Of a stretch of DNA of 64,000 nucleotides, positions 56,619-64,000 are shown piece by piece. Made by a program: the position numbers and the translations under genes. This stretch comes from Periconia sp. R9002 (lineage: Eukaryota > Ascomycota > Dothideomycetes > Pleosporales > Periconiaceae). The stretch spans positions 124,001 to 188,000 of the forward strand of contig JAMAHW010000076.1 of assembly GCA_023627715.1 (NCBI GenBank). The letters are read 5' to 3'. The first letter of the stretch is position 1, and every line of letters starts with the position of its first letter. The notes beneath the pieces are model-generated. The model had not been told where the DNA came from and did no database searches. It saw only the letters and a list, made by a program, of their open reading frames with translations.

Positions 56619-58882
56619 TCAATTCTGATTCGGCTGCACAACATACTTGGTAATGGCCTGCCTCCGTCAGTTACATAACAATTCATCTGCACGCTCAACC
56701 TACGGCTTTGAGAACGTTGATCTGCTGCATCGTGCGTATGAAGACGGCTCTGTACTGGTCCAGATTCTGCCGCACCACGTCGTTGCGCGAGCTGCGGCCA
56801 TCACAGATTGCTTTCATCTGGACCTCCATCTGCCGGCCGTTAGTCCGTCTTTCCCAATCTCTCAACAACCCCCACCACCATATCACTCTCACCTCTTTGC
56901 GCAGAAACGGCTTGCTCAAGCTTGTCTCGAACCCCACATTGTCATATCCCTCGATAAGTGCTACCCCGAGCGTGGTGGGGATGAACTCTTGTATCCCACC
57001 AGTCGTTGCTCCTGCTCCTCCCTGATTCTGTGCCGCTGCCGCTCCTCCTCGTCCACCCCTCCCCCCTCGGCCTCGTCCTCGGCCTCTTCCTCGTGCACTA
57101 CCACTGTCTCCACCATGCCCACCCGCTCCGCCTTTGGTGCGTGCAATCACATACTCACGATCTTTGATCTTTTGAATATGCTCAGCCATGGTGGCATCCG
57201 TGCCGATACCATTGGCGTCCATGAGAGCAATGAGCTCCGGTTCGGTTAGATAGCTGGGTGGAGTGGTTTTGCCTTCCTCCATCGTCGCTTCTTTGGGCTC
57301 CAGAATCTCCCCCACCGCATACGGCGGTAGATTTTGACTGCTCTCCCACTTGTCGTACGGATAAACGTCGAGATAGTTCCTTGCTATGACTGTGAGACCG
57401 TGGGCGTGAAAGTTCTCCCCGCCGTAATCGATTTCCACATCCGTCGCCTCGCCCAGTGCATCTTCTGAGCAGCAGGCGAGGAATCGACGAACCACGAATT
57501 CGTAAACTCGCTTCTCGTTGTCGTTGAGTTGGGTTGGTGCCACATAGTTCACTGGATGAATGGGAGGATGAGCCTTGTCGTTGTTGCGTCCGTTACGAGG
57601 TTGATTGAAGCCGCCGTTTATCAAGTTTTGGGCAAATCCACCCCATCGTTGGTCCTGCTGTTGTCGCCCTATAAGCCTGCGCAAATCCATACCCCTATCA
57701 AACTGGTCGGTTTCAGTACGGGGGTAACTGATCCAGCCTTTGGTGTAAAGGGCTTCTGCAGTAGTCATGACATCTTGAGAAGTCATGCGGAGAAATCTGC
57801 TACCCATCTTCTGAAGCTCGACTGTAGTCAACGGCAACGGTTTCCACTTCTTCGTGGGCTTCTTGGACGTCTTGGTAACTTTGGCCGTCTTGGATAAGAG
57901 GCACCGCTCGAATATGATGATGACAGCCATTCGATCGAAAAGATGACCTCGTCTCCACGTGAACCTGACGTTGATCCCCTCTTTTTCGTGTACTACCTTG
58001 ATATACCAGAACGCCTCAGGCACAAAGTTTCGAACTCTCAAGTATCGGTCCACGACAAAGCCTAGGGTAGGAAACTGGCACGACCCGTAGCTGATGACTT
58101 TTCTGACTTCGTCACGCTGTGGAATCATGTTTTGAAGTGCGAGTGTCTGCATTCTGGTGAATGCAGCACCGAGGCGGAGGTCTAGTTCGATACGAGCAGC
58201 AACAGCATTGACTTGCGCGTCATCCAGCTGTATAGGATTTGCCGCAGCTTGAATGATATGCCTGAGACTGAGGTTAGTCGCAGGTGGTAACATTGATGTG
58301 ACACTAAACATACGCTCGTTCAATATTGCTGAACCTCGCTCGCCATACTTGTATGTTGGGATTGGCTTTGCGAGCAATCTCACGGATTTCCGAGCCAATA
58401 TGCTCCCCTTCTCGATCACAGTCGGTCCAGATGAATAGGATTGAGGCGTAGGCGGCTTGCGATGCAATATTGTCGGCAATGGGTTTCTTGTCCTGCATAG
58501 CCTTCAGTAAGCTGATGAAAACTAACAAGCACTGCTTACATCCGCGACGAATACTTGGGTGGGTGCCTCAAAGAGTTCCCCCGGCTGGCATTCGTTCCAT
58601 TTGCGGTATCTACTCTGGAAATCCATGTTTTGAATGTGCCCAGCCACGGACGTGAACGTCACCGTACTCCGGCCCCATCGCTGAAAGTCATAGTCGAATT
58701 TGTAATTCTTGACCCATTGTATACCGCGAACATTCTCCTGCACACATTTTGATCAGCCCCGGTCGATAATCTGAATTGGATAGACAGCATGCCAAACTCA
58801 CAGCTCGCGCCTGGCCGCCCAGATGATTTGCGACTGCTTTGGCAATAGACGGCTTCTCCGCTACGCACAATATCCTGGTCAT
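56619..58882 (-). CDS. TOP3: DNA topoisomerase III (type IA)
   Basis: Type IA topoisomerase that works with a RecQ helicase and Rmi1 to undo recombination intermediates in the nucleus. Exons: 58802-58882, 58540-58737, 58314-58492, 56893-58267, 56704-56829 and 56619-56657, about 665 residues. Toprim motifs are AEKPSIAKAVANHL near the start and IWTDCDREGEHIG. The catalytic Tyr is 334 in GWISYPRTETDQF. About residues 530-560, inside the core just before QEFIPTTLG, carry an RG/RGG-rich insert. The 63-nt intron 56830-56892 has no stop and a length divisible by three, so its retention would keep the frame. The last 39-nt exon is my preferred ending (LKAAITKYVVQ); without it the protein stops at 56695. 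Intron 2 uses the later of two AGs so that it is 47 nt, not 38. Confidence 0.92.
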
Positions 58883-59202
58883 ACTTTCATCTAATGCACG
58901 TTGAAGCGTGGACGTGGTGTGGTCAGTGATCTAAATGCGCGCTCGAAAGTCATGTGAAGACGCGTCGGGGCGAAAACACGCGTTCAGGGCCGTGCACAGA
59001 CACCATCTCTATGCGAGGCGAGACTGAGAATTAGCGAGGAGCGATCTACCTAGTCCAAGATGCGAGTGACGACATGCATCCAACACCTCACGTGTAGCTG
59101 GAAAACACCCGCACAGCCTCAATCTCCACTCCGTCCTCTATAAAAGGCCGTTCAGCCCAATTTGCTTGCTGGACCTTCAGCAACTTTGACCCGGCCGCCA
59201 TC
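58883..59202. promoter_or_regulatory. Bidirectional promoter, TOP3 / DUF1295 gene
   Basis: The divergent start codons are 320 bases apart. A consensus TATA box on the plus strand serves the DUF1295 gene; I see none for TOP3. Confidence 0.65.
59139..59146 (+). promoter_or_regulatory. TATA box of the DUF1295 gene
   Basis: A TATAAAAG word lies 56 bases before the ATG at 59203, with a short C/A-rich leader between them. Sequence and spacing are close to ideal. Confidence 0.6.
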
Positions 59203-60407
59203 ATGTTGGACTTTCGACCAGCCCTGGATGTGGCTCTCCCCGCCGTGAGAAAGCTACCTGAGTGCGCTGATGTTTACACCACCATCATCCCATACCTCCC
59301 GCAGCTTTATGAGCTTCCCCAAAAGATCCTTGAAAACTACAACAATTGGGAGGCCCTTCAGTACATTTACCTGTCCACCAATCCGTTCATAACGGGCCTC
59401 GCGTTCGCACTCTTTCTCACCCCGGTTGTTTTCATCGTTTCCGAAATCAACAAGAATTATTCTCAGGTGGACAGACTGTGGAGCATCCTCCCCGTCATCT
59501 ACAATTGCCACTATACTTTGTGGGCGCATCAATCGGGGATCCCCTCCCAAAAATTGGACCATGTCATGGCTGTTACGGTTCTCTGGGGTGCCCGCCTCAC
59601 CTTCAACTATTGGCGCAAAGGTGGTTACTCTATCGGGTCTGAAGACTACAGGTGGAACATTGTCAAGGACACCATAGGGCCGTACGGCATGTTTGTCTTC
59701 AACATCGTATTCATCTCGCTTGCTCAAAACGTACGTCCCCTTCACTCCTAAACCAAGACAGCGCGAACTGATGCCCCCAGATCCTCCTCTTCATAATAAC
59801 CGGCCCAACCTACATCCTCCTCCTCTGCTCGCGCATCTCCGGCAATACCCTCACAACCTACGATTCCTTCTTCTCCAAGCTCATCTTCCTCACCATCATT
59901 GTCGAATTCTACGCCGACCAACAACAATGGAACTTCCACCAAGCCAAAGCGATCTACAAGCGCACCGCCAAAGTCCCCAGGAGCTACGGCTACACACGTG
60001 AACAGCTCGACCGGGGCTTCAACACGAGCGGAATGTGGGCGTACTCGCGCCATCCCAACTTCGCCGCCGAGCAGGGCGTCTGGCTCTTCTTGTACCAGTG
60101 GTGTTGCTGCGAGAGCTACACGTACCTCAACTGGTGCTTTGCCGGCGCAATTTCGTATCTCTTGCTGTTCCAGTCCAGCACGTGGTTGACGGAGAAGCTG
60201 AGCGCGGGCAAGTACCCAGAGTACAAGGTCTACCAGAAGAAGGTGGGCAAGTTCCTGCCCAAGGCAACCACGGAGAGCATGGATAGCGTCCAGGCTCCGA
60301 AGGTGGAGGGTAACGGGAAGAAGGTCGAGGGTGATGGCAAGGCGGAGTCTTCTTCAACGCCTAACAGCGCGTCCAAGGCCGGGGGCAAGGCTAAGAAGAG
60401 GAGGTGA
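59203..60407 (+). CDS. DUF1295 / steroid 5-alpha-reductase-like membrane protein
   Basis: Polytopic membrane protein of the DUF1295 family, related to steroid reductases and isoprenylcysteine methyltransferases; the substrate is unknown. Exons 59203-59730 and 59781-60407 (50-nt intron) give 384 residues. Several hydrophobic spans are evident. Family landmarks: VDRLWSILPVIY, LTFNYWRKGGYSIGSEDYRW, ADQQQWNFHQAK and SGMWAYSRHPNFAAEQGVW, the last resembling the NADPH/AdoMet-binding RHPNYxGE motif of the wider fold. The Lys-rich tail of about 60 residues ends in GGKAKKRR, suggesting an ER retention-like basic end. It shares a promoter region with TOP3, but no functional link is evident. Confidence 0.9.
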
Positions 60408-62838
60408 AGGCGCACACTGAGCGTCGTTGACGAATAAGTCTACGATTGACTCTCACACACGCATCGAACGTTCAGATGGAAATCGGAGTGGCTTTCTACT
60501 GATCCAGCAGCTTTTCGTGTGAGGTTGGATACTTCTGTTCGCAGCCAGCCAACGATCACACACTCTTGTTTTTCAACCATCCACTGGTACCTCTCACAGC
60601 TCACCTTACCCCAATAAACGCCACTCTCTCCACCCCCGCCCCCCCTTCTCCCTCCAGACCACTTCACATCTCAGCTCTTGCAGACGGACAAAAAAAGAAG
60701 AAGTAAATCTTGCTTCTCTGGAAAAAACATCATAGCATAGCATGAAACGTAATCAGTATAATGTAATCAATCGAATACAATGTGCTCTCAACCTCTTCTT
60801 CCTATTCATTCTCAGTGATTCTAAGTGTTGCGGATTCGTAAATGTGTACAGGTGTAGAAATGTACCATTTCCCGCCTTTATCCTCATATGGGAATGAAAA
60901 GGGGGGATGATGATTGTTTAAGTATGAAGGGTACTTATGTAAGTAGTTTAGCTGAGAGTTCTATGTCACGTACGTGGATGATGGATAGGATGCACTATTC
61001 TAGATATTCAATGATGGAAGGTAAGTGAGTGATGAAGCTTCGCGGGGAGAGACAAGAAATGATATGTCATCGACAGAAGGACAGAAAAAAATACACGATA
61101 TGTCATCGATTGATGGATCGGTGTGGGTACTACATATGCAGATCATACGACTACACCTATGTAAAGTGCGAATTGGGGGGTAGGTGGGCTAGCATGGATG
61201 GATTGATTGATTGATGCAACGAACGCCATGTCATTCCGCAACATTATGTTTTCTTTTCTAGAAAAACTCTAGAAGGTGGGCTACCTTGCTCCGTGTATCT
61301 CCTTTTCCTTTGCTTAGTCTGACTACACTACATTCATGTATGTAGGTAACCAAGTAGACATGTCATACCTGTCAGTCTGTGCGTATGATAGGTACATACC
61401 TAGGTAGGTACAACGTACACGCGTCGTTGGGCCGTGGGGTTGAAAGATGGGCAAAGCTGTCCATCCATGTGTCCATCCGACCACCTGCCAGCCTACCTAC
61501 CACAGGCGTATTACCCCGCCTTACCACCACATGGAGTCGTATCCATTCGTAAGACTCGCAGTGGTGGTACACATTCGTAGGAACTCACCTTAGCTCTGAT
61601 TCGCTATGAGTGTACGTGATTGTTAATAGGTAAGGCAGCAAGTTTATATCCGAAGGAAAACGCCACGGGAAGTTAGTTCCCCCACACTCCACATTTCGGG
61701 ATTGTTTGGGGTAAGGGCGTTTCCTGTGTTTTCTATCTTATGTACCTAGACAGCTGCTGTCGTGTGGTGGCATGATATATTTGTGATATGCGGTAGGGTT
61801 AGATTGGGGGCAAAACGAGCGCATACGCGAGATTTTCCCCGTCTGTATGTACGTGCATGTGCGTGCGAGATGCGAGAGAACAGATAGAAATAGATGGGTA
61901 GATCCTAGTAACGCGAAGATGGTCGTTGTTCGTATGAGTGCGTATCGCCGGGTGGGAAGATGGAATGACCCGAACGCACAAACAACTCAAATGCGCGATC
62001 ATCGCGGCCAGATCGTTTACTTGATTCTTTTCTCGTATTTCATTTGTTCAACGGAAAATAGTAGCCCAAAGGACCAGCAGAAAAGGGTAAATAAATGGGT
62101 CTTGGTACGACAGCGGACCGCACATTTGGCGCAAGTAGGTCGTCGGTCAGCCCTGGCACCAACAGAGGGGATGGATCCGGGTGAAATGTGACGACAACGG
62201 GTGGCAAAAGACCAACGAGAAGGATCCAAAAACAGCATGCCGAGACGGGGTGGTTGCTCGCGTACAGTAGTTGGCGACGTGCTGGGCTGACGGTGACGGG
62301 GTCTATTGCACCGCACAATTGACGCAGGGCTGGATGGAGGAGTGGTGTCGCATTGCAGAGAGAGAAGAAGGAGGGACCGACCCCGCTAACCCGATTCCAG
62401 CCGATCTCCCGGATTGGCTGGCCCCACGCAACTTGCTCAAACCAGGCATAACGTGCCCTCACTCATCCACCTTGGGCGAGTGGTGATTCGCCGAAGGGCC
62501 GCGTTTGTCATGCTCGTGAGGTGAGGGAAATGTGCGGAGGGGGGCTGACCCAGTGCTGTGTGGTGTGCCACGCCACTGACGAGCAGCATCTGGGAGAGAT
62601 AGAGGAGCTGAGTGGAGACTTGGGGTTTCAGTTGGGAAGGTATGACCCGCCTTCGATACCCTTCGATAGTCTGCTTGTTGGGGCAGGGGGGAAGGCCTGG
62701 CTGAGATATAAGTTCACCCCTCCTTCCTGCCCCTCGTCTGATTTCTTCTCTTCTACCATCAAGCAACGAATAACATCTTCGATCCAAATACAACTCTTCA
62801 TAACCCTTTCAAACCAACCACCCTTCAATCAACTCAAC
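60408..62838. other. Gene-poor 2.4-kb spacer
   Basis: No supported gene. It contains CCTA/TAGG tetranucleotide tracts near 61395-61411 and 61488-61503, ATGGAT repeats, and short frames with non-ATG starts. The last 150 bases hold the metallothionein promoter and a CT-rich leader. Confidence 0.55.
62707..62712 (+). promoter_or_regulatory. TATA-like element of the metallothionein gene
   Basis: TATAAG lies 132 bases before the ATG at 62839, followed by a CT-rich leader with ACCAACC and CAATCAACTC near the start. The distance fits a TATA box plus a leader of about 100 bases. Confidence 0.4.
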
Positions 62839-62971
62839 ATGCCTGGCTGCGGAACTGCTGGTTGCACTTGCGCCGACTGCGGATGCGCTCAGGGTGCCTG
62901 CAACTGCGGCAAATGTGAGCCCCCTCTCTCTTCCTTAGTCGCAGGCCATCCATGCTGACGTCGTCCTAGAA
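62839..62971 (+). CDS. Metallothionein, Neurospora copper type, 25 residues
   Basis: Small metal-binding protein that buffers copper or other soft metals in the cytosol. Exon 1 is 62839-62914; a 55-nt intron (GTGAGC donor, CTGAC branch word, CCTAG acceptor) joins it to 62970. The leftover T plus AA at the acceptor make the stop codon TAA, so exon 2 gives only the end of the stop. The product is 25 residues with seven Cys at 4, 9, 11, 14, 16, 21 and 23, largely in Cys-x-Cys pairs, ending in Gly-Lys. Seven Cys, about 25 residues and a Lys end match the Neurospora crassa copper metallothionein. If the intron is retained, reading continues to TGA at 62956 (39 residues, two more Cys). Splicing is inferred by eye. 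Confidence 0.8.
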
Positions 62972-63325
62972 ACTCCCACCGACAATGACAACAAAGACGC
63001 GGTGCGGTATCCAATGACTCTCTTCGCTTCGACTCGACCATGACCTCTTTCGATTCGGCAGACTGTCTTTAACACACATATATACCCTCTCATGTTTCCT
63101 CTCCGGCCATAGTCAAAACACGCGTCCGGTCTTCTTCGTCGACTCTCCTTAGTACAATCTTTGCTGAGTTCGTTTTGTTCTCCCTACGAGATTCAGCTAC
63201 GAGAGATTGGGGGCATTGTGGTAGCATCAGCTAGTCAACTCTGTGAAACAAGGAATAAATCATCCTGTGAAAGAACAAGTCTGTATAGCCTCGGAGAGAT
63301 GTGATGCTTACTACGTAGCCCTTGT
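62972..63325. other. Metallothionein 3' region, no gene seen
   Basis: About 350 bases between the convergent metallothionein and partial gene at the window end. It is mostly pyrimidine-rich and untranslated in character. Confidence 0.6.
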
Positions 63326-64000
63326 TCAACTGACAGCTCCCCGTTTCCCCACATCCTCGAGATCGATGACCTCCTCTTCCACTTCCAACTCTGCAGCCTT
63401 TGCCTTGCTATTCTTGCCGTTCTTACCATTTTTACCGACTATGCTCCCGCTCCTGTCCCCGCCTGGGCCAAATGTGTCACCCTCGTCCTCGTCGCCGAAT
63501 AGAAACCCCTTGCCCTTCATTCGCCTCTTCTCATCAGACGCAAATGCCGAATGAGCCGTGTTCGAAGCAAATGTGGAAGCAGTCGAGTCCTGCCCTAGCA
63601 TCCAGGAAAAGTTAGATGACGCCAAGGTAGGCCGGGAACGGGGAGACAGATTCAGGGATGCCGCAGGCGACTTCTGCGTAGACGGAGGTGAAGTTGGGCG
63701 AGGGAAGGTTGCAGAGGATGTAGGTCGTGAGCTCGAACTGGTTGCTCCTGGAGGTGCGCTCGATGTCCGTTCCAGTACTGCCGGTGTAGCAGACTTGGGA
63801 GTCAGAAGACTTGCCGTAGCACTGGTTGTTGATGCTTCCTCCGTGGTCTCATCTACAGGCAACGGTATCGAAGAATCCTCTAGATAGACTTGAACAAACT
63901 GGACTTTGGCAATGGCCAGGCTCAACGCTTCCACCGACTCGGTCTTCGCTTTCCCGTCTTCGCTCTGTTCCTTATGGTGGTCCCAAAGTTCGGCTACCGC
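63326..64000 (-). CDS. C-terminal part of an unrecognised protein, cut by window end
   Basis: The open frame of 224 codons plus stop runs off the right edge, so the start is missing. I do not recognise the family. The first visible residues (AVAELWDHHKEQ, then EALSLAIAKVQFVQVYLED) look helical and ordered. The rest is disordered and rich in Ser, Thr, Pro and Ala, with a basic/Gly-rich segment (KGKGFLFGDEDEGDTFGPGG) and repeated GKN units, and an acidic stretch (VEEEVIDLEDVGKRGAVS) at the end. It is convergent with the metallothionein gene. No membrane span is visible in this part. More sequence to the right is needed to name it. Confidence 0.7.
   Translation of the reverse strand, partial: AVAELWDHHKEQSEDGKAKTESVEALSLAIAKVQFVQVYLEDSSIPLPVDETTEEASTTSATASLLTPKSATPAVLERTSSAPPGATSSSSRPTSSATFPRPTSPPSTQKSPAASLNLSPRSRPTLASSNFSWMLGQDSTASTFASNTAHSAFASDEKRRMKGKGFLFGDEDEGDTFGPGGDRSGSIVGKNGKNGKNSKAKAAELEVEEEVIDLEDVGKRGAVS

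Noticed and set aside
58502..58539. 38-nt intron between TOP3 exons 2 and 3
   Set aside because: Too short for a fungal intron. The next AG gives 47 nt and restores the family sequence VADDKKPIADN.
1..64000. CRISPR arrays, rRNA genes, intact transposons, prophage
   Set aside because: I saw no regularly spaced repeats, no rRNA signature and no transposase or reverse transcriptase frame. The window reads as ordinary fungal nuclear DNA with one accessory block.

Overview
The window looks like nuclear DNA of a filamentous ascomycete (Pezizomycotina; Dothideomycetes is my guess). The evidence is intron-bearing genes with short introns (46-249 nt, mostly 46-75), GT...CTAAC/CTGAC...AG splice signals, pyrimidine-rich leaders, a Zn2Cys6 regulator, and fungus-restricted families (Sls1, Stb3, Neurospora-type metallothionein). 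There are no bacterial operons, rRNA genes, CRISPR arrays or intact transposons. I built the gene models by reading splice sites by eye and checking that the reading frame is kept across each junction and that the protein matches its family.

Layout. 1-11.5 kb: a calcineurin-like phosphoesterase and a J-domain protein in long, simple-repeat-rich spacers. 11.5-17.6 kb: MOT1, the Snf2-type ATPase that removes TBP from DNA. 18.3-24.1 kb: L-rhamnose mutarotase, then, on the minus strand, a FIT/Scs3-type acyl-CoA diphosphatase, an acyl-CoA synthetase and ribosomal protein uL13. 24.1-31.1 kb: a gene-poor accessory block with two unrecognised genes (a repeat-rich protein and a two-finger C2H2 protein). 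31.1-34.4 kb: a Zn2Cys6 regulator in six exons. 36-40 kb: tRNA 2'-phosphotransferase and an MFS transporter of the allantoate permease type. 40.7-44.5 kb: two tandem small single-pass membrane proteins, each with a PPxY motif, and a disordered protein ending in a CaaX box. 45-52 kb: SLS1, an NT-C2 protein, TAD1 (sharing a short bidirectional promoter with the NT-C2 gene) and a lipocalin-like protein. 54-60.4 kb: STB3, TOP3 and a DUF1295 membrane protein divergent from TOP3. 62.8-64 kb: a seven-cysteine metallothionein and the 3' end of an unrecognised gene running off the window.

Most genes are housekeeping and not functionally linked. Possible links are the FIT-type diphosphatase next to the acyl-CoA synthetase (acyl-CoA use at the ER), and several RNA/translation genes (TPT1, TAD1, uL13, SLS1). 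The observations I rank highest are the PPxY membrane protein pair, the metallothionein whose stop codon is made by splicing, the CaaX-ended disordered protein, MOT1's 5-nt first coding exon, and the accessory block at 24-31 kb.
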